A program made the translations under genes and the position numbers. The notes below the pieces were generated by a model. That model saw nothing but the letters and a program-made list of their open reading frames with translations, was not told the DNA's origin and did not search any database. A stretch of 59,973 nucleotides of DNA from Phoronis australis (taxonomy: Eukaryota > Phoronida > Phoronidae), in the NCBI GenBank assembly GCA_002633005.1, contig NMRA01000737.1, positions 104,884-164,856 on the forward strand. Direction: 5' to 3'. Shown here piece by piece: positions 10,544-21,893 of this stretch; position 1 is the first letter of the stretch, and each line of letters begins with the position of its first letter.

Positions 10544-13500
10544 CTGAAACAGTTGCATCAAATTAGGAACACTAGTTGGGGTTGAATAAATTTGATAGGA
10601 CCCCAACTGGTGTGCTGACAGTTCTTTTTCAAAATGTCACATTTCGTCATATAACGGGTAATCCATAAGAAGATCTTGGCACATTAGGAGAGAGAGTGGA
10701 AGATGGGTACACGGTATGGTGAGGGAGGGAGTGGGAGACAGGCGATGCATAACAAGGATTAGCCGCGAGGAGGAGAAAACAGCGGAGTACATGAAGGAGT
10801 GGTGGTGTTGGGATCACGGAAAGGAAGAATGATTGTGGTACATGTATACAAGAATGGCTTTTCTGACATTTCCCATGTAATTAATAGCTTGGAGAGCTCA
10901 ATAGTTGAGGTGTGGCGCTGACGAAGAGATCCGCAAATCAGCTACCTCCTTCAAGTGTCATTGAACTAACCTCAAAGCTCATTGCCGATTACCATCAAAG
11001 GGAAGTGGTTTGTAAAATATGCCAGTTAAGCTAGTTCTTTCAAGAGGTTTCTTATTTTATCGGGGGTAGCTTTTCGTCTGCGCCATCACCTGGTACACGT
11101 GAACATAGCGCGCAGCGGTTTTAATAACATGCGCCTCTCTAGGTTTTCTGTCTATGCTACCTTAAGTATGCCTCTTCTCATTGTTTGTTCACCAGTCCAC
11201 GTAAACTGTCGTAAGTGTCTTGAATGATAACCTGAAATATGTACATGTATAGAACTATAGGTATATAAGAAGTTTGTCAACCAACTGAGAACAGAGATGT
11301 AAATCTTACTTTGACCACGACTTGCGCAACATCCATCAGTAGCGCCATGATTTCCTTCACCACAAAACACCACTTGCATTATTTTCTAATTGTTGCTATC
11401 ACTATTGTGATGTTACACGTCTTTTTGGGATTTCGCGTTAAGTACTACTCTTTGCACAAAGACTACAACGTAAAATGCGTAAATTTAATTAATTTTTATC
11501 CAAGGCAAGCTGTGAAGCGCCCCCAACAACTATACGTTTTATGATATTTGCGTTCACAGAACAACCCCAATGGCTATCAATGATGTCAAAACAGATTCCA
11601 CTCTTAAAATTTGTGTGATATTTAACTTCAGCGCTACTCGTGATCGTAATCCATTCTGTTCCATGTCCTTTTATCCATTTTACAACCTCTAAAAAGAGAC
11701 TCCAGGTTCAACAATAGTTAAAATGCGATTTTGAATACCCGATATCTTGCACACAATTTAACTCGCCAAAATTATGTCCAAGGTCTTCAACTGAAGACAC
11801 AGTAGTGGGTTTAGGAAGTGTCTCATTTCAAAAGTTGAATTGCACCCTCTGCTTTATCCAAAATGTAAGAACAACGCAACTACTGGCAATGAAAAAATAA
11901 ATGTCCCCGCGCAATAGCAACAGTTGTTGGGAGCTTGGGTTACAACTGCTCAATTTCACTCTGACAGCAAAAAAGCGAACTCGAATTGATACCTTTGTAT
12001 AACAACAACACCTTTTAAATGGATTCCTTCTTGTGTTATATATAAAAATTCACTTGTTCTAAGAAATGTGATCTTGGGTAACAAAGATAGGCAATTAAAC
12101 CGAACAGCATATTTTGTTCTAATCAGTGTGTCAGAATAAATATTGATTAAGTAATTAGTAAGAACTGATTCAATTTAAGTTGCCCAAAATTTGTTCATAT
12201 GTACTTTTAAATTATGGGGTCAAACTTGTTGACATGTGCTTTAACGTCAAAATCTATTTTTAAACAGCTTTGGATTCTGGTGTCAAAGCACTCTAGAGAT
12301 TCTAGAAATTTCTGAGAACAAACAGTAACAGCCAATGACATGATCGGATATGATCAGCCAATCGCTGAATAAATAGAATATTATAGTATGGGCTAAAATC
12401 AAGAAGATATTCAGATGCGCTATAGTAGTTGAAACATAGACTTGCTATAGTGTACAGAGAAAATTGTACGACAGAGCCATCTCGTGGAAGATTCTAGAAA
12501 GGATCTTGGCAAGGGCAAGGGTTAGGTGGCACTGAATAGTTAGGCTGTGGCCGCGGCCACTTTGCACAACCAAAATATTAAAATCTAGGGGTAGGCCAGG
12601 CTTGGGGGCATTTTTAGTTAGGTATTGTATGTAGGCCAAATGTGTTTTTTATTTTTTGCATTTGTGAACATACTGAGAATGAAAAAAGGTCACTTTCTCG
12701 GCTGTAGCTGCCCTCTTCTTCAAGATGGTGGCTCCTGTTGAAATTGTGTATTGCTGTATAGCAACTGAGAAATTGGCAGCGATTTCAGGTAGCCCTCAAA
12801 CAAGACAGATTTGCAAAAAAATAGTTGGTTGACAGTACTTTTGGACTACATTTTTGGAATCGGTAGGAAATTTGCTTTCGGAATCTAATGTTGGCTTTAG
12901 TCGAGCATCGGCAGGGAAATGGTGATTTTGGGGTGAAAAGTGCCGATTTTGCATTTTTGCCCTTATTTTTCTTAGTTCAGCTTGGTTTCCACTGGCAGTG
13001 AAAGGGTAAAAAATACAAGAGATAATAAAGTTTCTAAGCTCATCTGTAGGACTTGTGATTTGAAATGACTCAAAACATTTCTTTATTTACATGCAGTTTT
13101 TGACAGAGTGAAGAAAGGGTGAAGAGTGCATTGGCGTGTGTTGAGATAGGCAAATCCCTGTGAGAACTGTTCAGTGCCTCCTTAACGAACAGGAAGTTAA
13201 CTAAGAACTTGTCACTTGCTTCGTGGGTAGTAAGGTACTCCCTGAAGTGTTGCGTCACCAGAGACCGTGACCAGCAAGAAGAATCGTGGGTAGAAGAAAC
13301 TGCCTGCAAGTGTTGCATCACCAGAGACGGTGACCAGCAAGTACACTGTCGTTATACAGTGTGTGTGTAGTTCGAAGATTTACCAACAGGACAGTCATCC
13401 CACAAGCGCAGAGTCCTAGCTTGGATAGCATATAAAACACTTGATTATTTTGATTGATTGATTCAAGTAGTGTTTAAAGAGGGCGCTAGCGTAGTTACTC

Positions 13501-14182
13501 TTCTTTGTAGTTGGTTACTTAATAATTAACAACAGGTTTAACTTGTCTAATTAGGGGTTATCATATGATAAATTAATTACTGGATTTGGTTATTCACTCT
13601 CCATCTACGCACAATCTCAAAGCATAGCTACCTTTTAAACAAACCCACAGTCAATCTCTGAAACTGTGGTTGGATTGAAAATTGGTGATGCGACATTTCT
13701 ATAGTGTTTTTGCAAAAATAAAGTTCTTACGATAACTGTTGAAATGGTGCGGCAATACTTTATCTTGTTTAACTCTGCTCAAACCACCCTTAGTGACGTC
13801 ATCGGATTTTGTGTACAATGGTCAACAGGGGTGTACGGAACCCCAATAGGGCCATTTTGAAGGCCGCCAGATAATTAGGGGCGCGCACATTTTCTGTTAC
13901 AAATATTCTGATTCACATCCATAGTGACGATAGCGCTGCGTTGAAAAACCACAACGTTAAAAACAAAGTTCTTAGTGTTTGAAAAAATGAAACCACGAAA
14001 TGTTGGCATAGAATATAGGCGTACGCTTTCTCGCTATTATCTCTAGAAATGAGTAGGGTGCACACCAGAAACAAGTATGATTTTCCGTCACTTCAATCTT
14101 AACAAAACGGTAAAAATGAGCGACCCAATCACCTTGAAAGCTCTTTACAGTACCTTCAATTACTACCGACTCTGTTACGTAC
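10544..14182 (-). other. Gene A intronic region; linker exon not located
   Basis: The collagen exon ends in phase 1 (donor G|GTACGT) while the RWYF exon starts in phase 0, so a short exon going from phase 1 to phase 0 should lie between them. In the family this segment carries a conserved Cys and Trp just after the collagen repeats. A minus-strand start near 11695 (TTTTTAG followed by GTTGTAAAATGG) gives a few plausible residues but lacks a donor of the right phase, so I do not call it. A tandem duplication of about 74 bp at 13218-13342 also lies here. Confidence 0.5.
13218..13342. repeat. Tandem duplication, unit about 74 bp
   Basis: Two adjacent copies share TCGTGGGTAG, AGTGTTGC, TCACCAGAGAC and GTGACCAGCAAG, with few substitutions. 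It lies inside the gene A intronic region. The minus-strand open frame over it (13070-13321) shows no domain. Confidence 0.65.
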
Positions 14183-14498
14183 CCGCCTGACCATGTTCTC
14201 CTACATCGCCTACTCTGCCTTTTACTCCCGGATCTCCTCTTGACCCTTGATCACCCGGATGTCCAGGCAAGCCCACGAGACCATGAAGTCCGTCTAATCC
14301 CGGTACACCGTTACGAGAGGTACCCGGGCGTCCCTTGTTCCCTTTCAAGCCTCTTCTCCCATGTGGGCTGTTATTTCCTGCTTCACCCTTCACTCCAGGG
14401 TCACCCGCGTATCCCGCACAACCCTTGCGACCCTCACGACCGGACAAGCCGTCTCGGCCTTTCCTCCCAGATAGCCCCGCTGGGCAGTGGGTCATCAC
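14183..14498 (-). CDS. CTHRC1-like: CTHRC1-like gene A, collagen exon
   Basis: On the minus strand the acceptor CCATTGTTTCTAG is followed by GTG ATG ACC CAC TGC CCA. The frame then encodes about 30 Gly-X-Y triplets, for example GLPGHPGDQG and GRVGDVGEHG, with interruptions at an NNSPH and a TSRN segment. One Cys precedes the helix (HCPAG) and one lies within it (GCAG), suited to interchain bonding. The donor is GCG G|GTACGT, so the exon ends inside a Gly codon, as is common in non-fibrillar collagen genes. It is 316 bp long and enters in phase 0, as expected after a signal-peptide exon. Distance and strand match the two downstream CTHRC1 exons, so I assign it to the same gene. Vertebrate CTHRC1 has a shorter helix of about 12 triplets. 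Confidence 0.82.
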
Positions 14499-14859
14499 CT
14501 AGAAACAATGGAAATGTTCAATAATCAGTGACAGTTTGCTTTATTCCTTGTCTTCAAAATCTGATGGACTTTACACGATTACCCACCGCAAACCCTACCT
14601 TACAGACCTGTATATGTGTCGTATGAGATAAGAGTACGTTGGATTTTACTTCGTGATTTGGACGGCAAATTGACATACGGCAGTAAAATCCAGAGCATAG
14701 ACTTGTTGGATACGAGTCATCCATTGTGTTCTATAGGTGTAAAGACATTAGCACAACACATAAGGTGAGAAATCCTTGCTTTTGGACCGGAACAGACTCC
14801 AACCAAACTGGCCGCTAGGGTACGGTACCGCGCACACTTGCGAGAAACTTGCCTTCCAC
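14499..14859 (-). other. Sequence upstream of the gene A collagen exon
   Basis: Presumed intron of gene A on the minus strand. No exon is visible. A minus-strand open frame starting inside the adjacent transposon end (14748-14930) has a hydrophobic start that imitates a signal peptide, but its first codons are the terminal repeat of the 14860-15979 element, so I do not call it. Confidence 0.5.
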
Positions 14860-15979
14860 CACAGGCGCTTGGGTTCATCGCAAATGACGTCACTCAATAA
14901 TATATATAAGAAAACATAAAGGTTGGACACTTAAACTTTGCCAAGCCGAGGCTCCCAACTTCAACCGTCCAAAATCCAAATAAAATCTGCGTGCACCTCC
15001 CTCAGTCTGGTGTTGAATAAACCTTCGAAGCCTTATCTTTCCTAGATCCCATTAATTGTCTTCGTGAGTGGTGAATTGGCGATGGAATTTCCAAAACAAT
15101 CGCAAAACTCTGAATTCAAGGACCTGAAATAGTAAACGTGGCGGATTTCAGTTGTGCTTCAACTTGTACGCCTGTCGTGGGTGAAACTTCGCGTTTTGAG
15201 CAAGCAACCTATATTTCAAATTCAATAATTCTAATCCAAAACTCAACTAATTGAGAATGTTAAAGTTAGTATTTTAATGATTATTTGTAACTTTATTCCA
15301 CTGACGGCTCATTTTAGCCCTTAACTTAGAAATTTATTACACAAACTGGCATATCTTGTTTCTCATCTTGACATCACGCACTTTTTTGATTGAAGCACAA
15401 CACACACTCGGCTAGGAAACGCAGTCCGTGCCAGTATTACAATGCGCGTGGCCAACGAATTAACTCAATGGTTTTGGCCAAAAGTAAAACCTTCATAAGA
15501 AATCACAGTACACAAAAACTTCGCATATCAATACAGTATCAGGATAATTTATATTTGACACTAATATGTTACATATTATATTTTATTGGCAATAAAGTGC
15601 TCTCTGCTTCTCATGATCAAGTAGTCGAGGGATTGATGATGAAAGCCGCGCGAAATTAAACTTTCGGATTTAGCTCGCGAGCGTCCATCAAAAACCCGGA
15701 TGTGCGAAGACCGTCTGCCATGACATCACGGAATCACTTCCTTGAATTTGTGATTTTGGCATTCTTTTGGCATTTTTGTCGCCAAATCACCACTCGAAGG
15801 CAATTTGAAGAGATCGAATGAAAGAAAGTATTCTAACAGTTGTTCTATGCTAGTTTCGTGGAGTTCCATCCACATTTGAGTAGAAAATTCTTAGCAAACA
15901 GATTTCGAGTGTCCAACCTTTATGTTTTCTTATATATATTATTGACTGACATCATTTGCAATAAACCCAAGCGCCTGTG
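14860..15979. mobile_element. Non-autonomous DNA transposon with 8-bp target duplication
   Basis: The ends are inverted repeats of about 75 bp starting CACAGGCGCTTGGGTT, with the shared interior word AAGAAAACATAAAGG. The element is flanked by an exact 8-bp direct repeat CCTTCCAC at 14852-14859 and 15980-15987. Eight-base duplications are typical of hAT and P superfamily elements. The interior has no recognisable transposase, so it is non-autonomous. Its right end and flank are duplicated again after the N at 16135. Confidence 0.8.
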
Positions 15980-16443
15980 CCTTCCACTACCGTGATTTCT
16001 TGTGGTGTAGCATGATTTTAACATTTGCGCCAGAGCTTAAAGGAGTGTCACACAAGAAACAGTCTGCTGTGCATGGTCATACTTTACATTGACATATGAT
16101 ATCTATCTGACGCGCCACCTATAGTGAAAAGTGGNTAAGAGTTGTCCTATGCTAGTTTCGTGGAGTTCCATCCACATTTGAGTAGAAAATTCTTAGCAAA
16201 CAGATTTCGAGTGTCCAACCTTTATGTTTTCTTATATATATTATTGACTGACATCATTTGCAATAAACCCAAGCGCCTGTGCCTTCCACTACCGTGATTT
16301 CTTGTGGTGTAGCATGATTTTAACATTTGCGCCAGAGCTTAAAGGAGTGTCACACAAGAAACAGTCTGCTGTGCATGGTCATACTTTACATTCATTTTTG
16401 ACATATGATATCTATCTGACGCGCCGCCTATAGTGAAAAGTGG
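15838..16443. repeat. Direct duplication of about 300 bp meeting at an N
   Basis: Positions 15838-16134 and about 16140-16443 are near-identical. The second copy has a short insertion after CATACTTTACATTC. The first copy ends exactly where the single N stands (16135), after GTGAAAAGTGG, while the second copy continues into unique sequence. This pattern suits two overlapping contigs, or two alleles, placed side by side, more than a biological tandem repeat. Confidence 0.75.
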
Positions 16444-16830
16444 CCCTGTAGAAACATGATAAACGACACACGGAATTCCATGTGTAAGCACCAATGCGCA
16501 TGCTTGGTCGGAATTACCGATCACATCGCCACCAGTTGCACACCCTCCTATGCACTCTACTTGCTTGGGCTTAAACTACTGGATCGGGGGTTTTCTTGAT
16601 TTTGTTCACTTCGATCATTGCCCGTATTAATAAACTGCAGCTATTCAAGTCAAAGGTAGTCGCCATAATACGTAACTGAAAGGGGTTTCCCAAATTTCAA
16701 CCAATGGGAATGACTGAATGTTATGACGTTGGTTTCATTACTTTAACCAATGAGAAGCCATGTTCAACAACATTCCCAGTGCTATCTTCTGTAATACTGT
16801 GCATTAACCTGAACTATCATTGCTCCCATA
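16400..16830. repeat. Interspersed repeat, one of three copies
   Basis: Words such as CAATGCGCATGCTTGGTCGGAA, TCGCCACCA, TTCACTTCGATCA and CTATTCAAGTCAAA recur in the same order at about 23260-23640 and 24870-25190, with clear divergence. No inverted ends or coding frame are obvious. I cannot assign it to a class. Confidence 0.55.
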
Positions 16831-16985
16831 CAGAATCGACACTTCCTTGACGTAAACGTAACACAAAAATATGAGATGTATTAAATACTCGTAAACTGGA
16901 TATGTATTTTATGACAACATTCATCAATAGCCAACAGTCCTGTACAGGGCTTTATGGGGCCTACATTTGATATGACTACACGGAC

Positions 16986-17045
16986 GTATCCTCCGCCACC
17001 CATCACTACAAGCACTACCAACCACAATCTGGACCAACACACCAT
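16986..17045 (-). CDS. Weak candidate for the gene A signal-peptide exon
   Basis: On the minus strand an ATG opens a strongly hydrophobic 20-residue start (MVCWSRLWLVVLVVMGGGG), which would suit a signal peptide. It lies about 2.5 kb upstream of the collagen exon on the same strand. If it ends after TAC it stays in phase 0, as the collagen exon requires. The donor would be GTCCGT, which is poor, and there is no resemblance to the gene B first exon. It could equally be chance. Confidence 0.2.
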
Positions 17046-18038
17046 TGCCACCACCACTGTCACGTGGTGAATATGTTGCCGGTAGGCGGTTGAAACAACA
17101 CAGTTTGATTTGGATATAATAATGAGTATATTGACTTAATATTTAAATTTCCCTAAATGAACGATCGTAAAGATTTACTAAGAAGGTTAAATTAATCCGC
17201 ATGTGATTAAGTTTCACGTTCCTGGAGTCTGCCTTGGATCCATGCAGTGTTACACTTATTGTGAGGAGTTTCCTCTTCCCTTGATCATGCGATCCTGTTT
17301 TCCAAGCAGTCGTCACTTGATCAAATGCTTCGGAGCTATCCTAAAGTTCAGTCCATCGAACACCATGCATGTTAACATGAATTCAGTTCATCGAATTCTA
17401 GATACAGTGTATCCCCTTGAAATTCAGTCAATCGAATTTCTATAACTTGTGATATTTCTCAGAAAACCAGTAGCATCTCTTCAAGAATATCTGCTATATC
17501 TCAGTAACAAGCCGGTTGCCTCTCTTCAAGAAATATTTGATATTTCTATAGCAATCTGGTTGCCTCTCGTCAAGAAAAATATGCCTTCTTGAGTAGCTAA
17601 CAGTATACTAATACTCAAACAGAATAAAGGTGGGCGAGTTAGATCAAAACATAAAACCCACAAACTTCCTCCAAATGCTACCCATAGTTCCAAAACAACT
17701 CTCGGAATAACATCTTGGGATTCCAACTATGAAGCTAAGCCTTCACAAAATATGGTGTTGGACAGACAAACCTTGCAAAAATTGCTAATAAATAGTAACA
17801 AAACTATTGTTGTTGCCATGACTCGATCACCCCAAAGTTGACCAATTCCGGTGAATTTAAAGTTTTATCACTCTGCTAGCATAACATAACATTAACACAT
17901 TGTCAAAGACAAATATGCTGATTCATTTCCTATGCGGATTAAGGGGGGCAGCCACCCTGGCTGCCGCAAGCAAAAATGAAACGGCAACAGAGTGAAGCGT
18001 GAGCAAAAATATTGAGTATTGAATTCAATAACGAGGAC
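17046..18038. other. Non-coding stretch
   Basis: No exon recognised. It holds a degenerate tandem repeat of about 48 bp at 17451-17582 and the approach to the G-rich TIR element at 18039. Minus-strand open frames here have no domain. Confidence 0.5.
17451..17582. repeat. Degenerate tandem repeat, about 48 bp by three
   Basis: Three successive units share the pattern GATATTTCT, then a GTTGCCTCTC-like word, then TCAAGAA. They diverge by several substitutions each. No coding role is apparent. Confidence 0.6.
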
Positions 18039-18280
18039 CGGTAGCGGATGAAAGGGGGGGGGGGTGGGCTCAAACCAAGATCGCGCACGAATCGTGTTCC
18101 CGTTTCTTTGTTTTTTTTGTTTTTTCTTTTTTAGTCCACCGACAAATTTACCGGACAGAAAGTCCGCATGCCCGGCCCCCGCAACTTTCGTGCTTCCTGT
18201 GCACGTACGCTCGCGCTTTGACCAATTCCCCGAGGCAACATGTTGGGGCGCCCTTTTATGGTATCCTAGATTCGCCACTG
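18039..18280. mobile_element. Possible CAGTGGCG-family element
   Basis: The right end ATCCTAGATTCGCCACTG is the expected inverted end of the family seen at 603-916. The left end, CGGTAGCGGATGAAAGGG followed by a poly-G run, is more diverged. No target duplication is evident. Confidence 0.4.
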
Positions 18281-18687
18281 CCATAGGAGGCAATAAATTT
18301 CAGTAAACAATTAATTACGCAACAACCACTATATACTTAATTAATACTAATACTTTTCGTACAATGTTATTATCATGTACTTCGTTAATCTAAGTTGGAG
18401 AGTATCTGTATCATATTTTAAAGGCAAAGGCAACCTTTTTTCATGTCACTTTCAGCACAAATAAGGTTCGTTGATTATCCCAGACACATTTTTCACTTAA
18501 TTACATCTATTCGTAATTTGATTAATTTATCGTCCTCTACTCCGGAAGTGACGTTTTGGTAGGCAAGAGTTTCGCGCCAATTTCTTTTCATTGTAGTCTG
18601 ACTTTGAGGGCTGTCGAGTCAGTCATTGTTCTACCTCAGTTGTGATAAGTTCGCTCGTCGTTTGCTGTTGTTTACAAGTCAGTCAAT

Positions 18688-19000
18688 ATGCCACGCTGTT
18701 GCTGCGTGCCGGGATGTACTCATTATCGTCTCACACGTGCTTTATGTACCTTGCGTCGCTTTCCGAAGGATGACACACTTCGACGTACTTGGCTAGCTCG
18801 TTCATGTGAAGAACGAAGCCCTACCCGTCTACGCAACGCACAAAGCAGTGGAGGGTTACCGAGTGTGGCAAGCATTTTCTGCCGTCAGATTACGACAGAG
18901 ATATGTACGCTGAATTGATGAAGGTCCCTGCTAAATAACGCCTGAAGAAGGGTACCATACCGTCGCTGTTGATTCCCGGCAGTGCCCCGTCGCCAACCCC
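18688..19000 (+). pseudogene. Decayed THAP-domain gene inside the TTAA element
   Basis: ATG opens a typical C2CH zinc-finger start: MPRCCCVPGC, then RRFPKDD, then RRTWL. The frame then shifts around 18840-18870. In the next frame the domain continues with CGKHFLPSDYDRD and, past an in-frame stop at about 18937, with LKKGTIPSLLIP. The latter is the AVPTIF-type end of THAP domains. Both the frameshift and the stop break it. THAP domains bind DNA and occur in P and Kolobok transposon proteins as well as host factors. The location between long inverted ends makes a transposon origin clear. Confidence 0.78.
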
Positions 19001-19265
19001 GAGAAGTGCGTTTTTGAAGCGAGAAGCCTCGCGAGCTGTGGCCACTATATACAGTAACTGGAGGCACCTTATCTACTGTCACCCGTGCCTCCGAATGTAC
19101 CCCATTGCATGCAATTCCGGGAACTAGTAGTGATTCGTCCTGTGCTGTTGTCTCTAACCCAGAGCCTGTAAGCAGCCCTGCAGCGATGTTGAGTAGTGGG
19201 AGTGAATACAGGCCCATTTCTACACCCAGTGAAGAGGACAGTACGTGAGACGATAATGAGTACAC

Positions 19266-19316
19266 CCTAGTGAGACGATAACGAGTACACCCTAGTACGC
19301 AGCAACAGCGTGGCAT
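19266..19316 (-). pseudogene. Second, truncated THAP start in the right arm
   Basis: Within the right inverted arm, read on the minus strand, the frame begins MPRCCCVLGCTRYRLTR and then runs into non-homologous sequence. That sequence contains a short duplication of the GTGTACTC-GTTATCGTCTCA phrase. Only the first zinc ligands of the THAP fold remain, so it cannot be functional. It shows that the inverted repeat extends into the coding region. Confidence 0.7.
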
Positions 19317-19585
19317 GTTGACTAACTCGCAAGCAAAAGCAAACGACGACCAAACTTATGACAACCGAGGTAGAACAATGACTGACTCGACTGCTCTCAC
19401 AGTCAGACTATATGAAAAGAAATTGGAGCGAAATTCTTGCCTCCCAAAACGTCACTTCCGGAGTAGACGACGAGTAATTAATTAAATTACGAAAAGCAGT
19501 AAATAAGTGAAAAAGATGTCTGGGATAATAAACGAACCTTATTTTTGCTAAAAAGAACATGAATAAAGGTTGCCTTCGCCTTTAA

Positions 19586-20384
19586 TGATAAATAAATGAC
19601 ATGTTCATCCTACATAAACTCTCCCCGTAACAACCAACACCAAGATAACAAACAAAACTGTAGAAGAATTAACCATCAGTTTTTTTCCAAAATATTCACG
19701 CACATACGGACCATTCGTTTTCCACGGACAATGATTTCCCAAACGCGTCAAGCTAAAACGCTAGTACTTTCCCTGGCAGAAAAAACCTCACTTACTTGTG
19801 TACGAAGGGCTATAAATGCCACATTTGTAGACGCCTTTTTGGTGTTTTCGCAACCGTTTTCGTTCATGTAGACAGCTTACACGCACATGGGATAGAGGCC
19901 TTTGTTTATGGTGGCAATCAATAGCTTTTTTCAGCCACGGTAGAATTTAGTGGCACCAATTTCACTAAAAATAGGCGCCTGTTGTTATGAATTGTATGCT
20001 GATTTTTGAAACAGTTCTGACAGAAAGAGTGCCAATTATTGACCCCGTTGGCTCATTTCTCCGGTCGTGGCTTTTCTGAGCCTTCATTGCTTCCCAGAAG
20101 GAAGTTGAAATTGAGCAAAAATTCAGGTATTTCTCAGACACATTGGACCTGAAAAAATCAAGCTGGTCGACATCCCCATTCCTCAAGATCAAAATTTCTA
20201 TAACATTGACTTTTCGCGGTCTGAATGCAATATTACTTACTAGCTCGCCAGAGGCCGCGAAGTCCGGTTACCCATCACAGAACCATCAGGGCAAAAGTTG
20301 TACAATGACAATGATTCGAATAATGTATTTGAATATCTGAATAACGATTCCCCTAACATCTGACCATAGGATATAAAATCGAGT
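19586..20384. other. Non-coding stretch
   Basis: No exon, repeat or structured element could be supported. Short open frames on both strands overlap each other and lack domains. Confidence 0.45.
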
Positions 20385-20667
20385 TATTGTTTCACAACAG
20401 CTTTCTGTCAGAAAGCACTAAATTAGCATGCTCTCACACGGCCTTTGCTTTATTATACCTAAAGCCGGTAACGCAGTGATTTATTCATTGCTGGCTTCTG
20501 AAAACATTTTGCACTTACGAACACTCCAAAGCATTACAAATTGTATCTAATGAGACATACTTTGTTTCAGTTTTATATAAGTATTGGTTAGGATGAGAAT
20601 AATTCATTTTGAAACAGAACACTCAGTAATAAACGTCGACGTGGCAACTCGCAATCCCGACTTTAAG
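20385..20667 (+). repeat. Inverted duplicate of a promoter and exon-start region
   Basis: This segment matches the reverse complement of about 28496-28790 for roughly 285 bp. Shared words include GTGATTTATTCATTGCTGG, TCAGTTTTATATAAGTATTG and AACTCGCAATCCCGACTT. The TATATAA box is kept, but the ATG of the 28293 open frame is GTG here, and the frame is lost soon after CCCGACTT. It therefore looks like a broken copy of the upstream region of that candidate exon. Confidence 0.7.
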
Positions 20668-20888
20668 ACGAGTGCTCGAGAACGAGCACAGACAACGGAA
20701 TATATGAAGTTTCGAAAACCGTTTGAATGACTTGTCCTGGTATCAGTGAGCTAACTGCATTATGATGGAAACAACTGACGCTTGCGTTTGCAGCCCCGAA
20801 ATTCCGCAAGTGAAACGCCTTCTTGGAGACGCGTAATAATGTGTCTCACGGACCATCCTAATTTTGCACCGCATCTAAACAGAGGTGT

Positions 20889-21470
20889 ATGGTGGGCCGT
20901 TGAGGGGAAAGTGTCGCCGTAAAATTACGCTCGTAATTACGAGCGTAAATTAAATTTCAGGAGTGTCGCCGTACAATTACGCTCGTAAATTAAATGGGAA
21001 AAGTTTTGCCGTAAAATTACGTTCGTAATTACGAGCGTAAGTTAAATTTCAAAAGTGTTGCGGTAAATTATATGGGGTAAATGTCGCCGTAAATTGCGCT
21101 CGTAAAATACCTTAAGAACGTTCCAAATTCAAACCAATCAGTGATGACCAAACATACATGTACACGACTGTTGCTAGGCAGCTCGTTCTTTCACAATCGC
21201 TGACATGGCAGCAGCGATTTGATCCGCCATGATTCAGCGCTCGTATCGTAGACATGAAACCCGCCAGTAAATAAGTATTTCCATGCGCGCGTGCGATCTT
21301 GGATTGTAAAACCCAACGTCATTGGCTAAGAGTTTAAACTAAATTACGAGCGCAATTTTACGCCGTAAAGAATTAAATTACGCTCGAATTTTACGGTGTA
21401 AATAACGGCGTAATGTACACAATTACGCTCGTATTTTTCCCGCGATACTTTCCACTCAACAGCCCATCAT
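20889..21470. mobile_element. Palindrome-rich TIR element with 8-bp target duplication
   Basis: The terminal inverted repeats begin ATGGTGGGCCGTTGAG on the left and ATGATGGGCTGTTGAG on the right. They are flanked by an exact 8-bp direct repeat AGAGGTGT at 20881-20888 and 21471-21478. Both subterminal regions are packed with the half-sites TTACGCTCGTAA and TTACGAGCGTAA, including a perfect 24-bp palindrome at 20925-20948 and a near-perfect one at 21017-21040. The central part has no such repeats. There is no coding capacity. Eight-base duplication and dense subterminal repeats fit a hAT-type MITE. Confidence 0.8.
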
Positions 21471-21893
21471 AGAGGTGTGCTTACGACGTTGTTTAGGGCT
21501 GAGAAAAAGACCTGGCAAAACATTCTCCACCCAGAGGACCAAACAGAAGCCTGACGAACGAATCAGTCATCAAACTGTGTACATCATGTATATTAAAACG
21601 TTATGTTCTCACACCTTGAATTAATCGTAATTCTTTATGTTTTCACGGCCAACTACAATTCTCTATAATCAAAATCTGATCAACAACCGATCTGCGTTTC
21701 TTGGTCTCCTGTCTGCCGAACGCAAACAAACTAGGCACAACATCTAACTTCAGCCTCAGTCTCTTTTTCTGCCCTAACATGAGCTGTTTGGTAAGCCGGC
21801 ATTCGATCCTAAGTGAAATCACTGTAGACGAAATGCCGACCACTGACAGACAGGGGGAAGTTTCACAGCATCATACTTGGTATTTTAATACCA

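Larger units (their letters stand above)
18422..19581. mobile_element. TTAA-flanked foldback transposon with THAP gene remnants (Kolobok-like)
   Basis: Inverted ends start AGGCAAAGGCAACC on the left and AGGCGAAGGCAACC on the right (reverse complement). They match for about 320-330 bp and include a THAP start codon region in each arm. Both sides are flanked by TTAA (18418-18421 and 19582-19585). TTAA duplication together with a THAP domain is characteristic of the Kolobok superfamily; piggyBac also uses TTAA but does not carry THAP. The core between the arms has no transposase, so this copy is non-autonomous. Confidence 0.78.

Noticed and set aside
11500-11720. Minus-strand candidate for the missing gene A linker exon
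   Set aside because: The acceptor (TTTTTAGAG followed by GTTGTAAAATGG) restores a Gly codon and gives a Cys and Trp, but a stop arrives before any donor of the required phase.
14240-14524. Plus-strand Pro-rich open frame
   Set aside because: It is the antisense shadow of the gene A collagen exon.
14748-14930. Minus-strand open frame with a hydrophobic start, as a possible signal-peptide exon of gene A
   Set aside because: Its first codons are the terminal inverted repeat of the 14860-15979 transposon, repeated at 15912 and 16216, so the resemblance is accidental.
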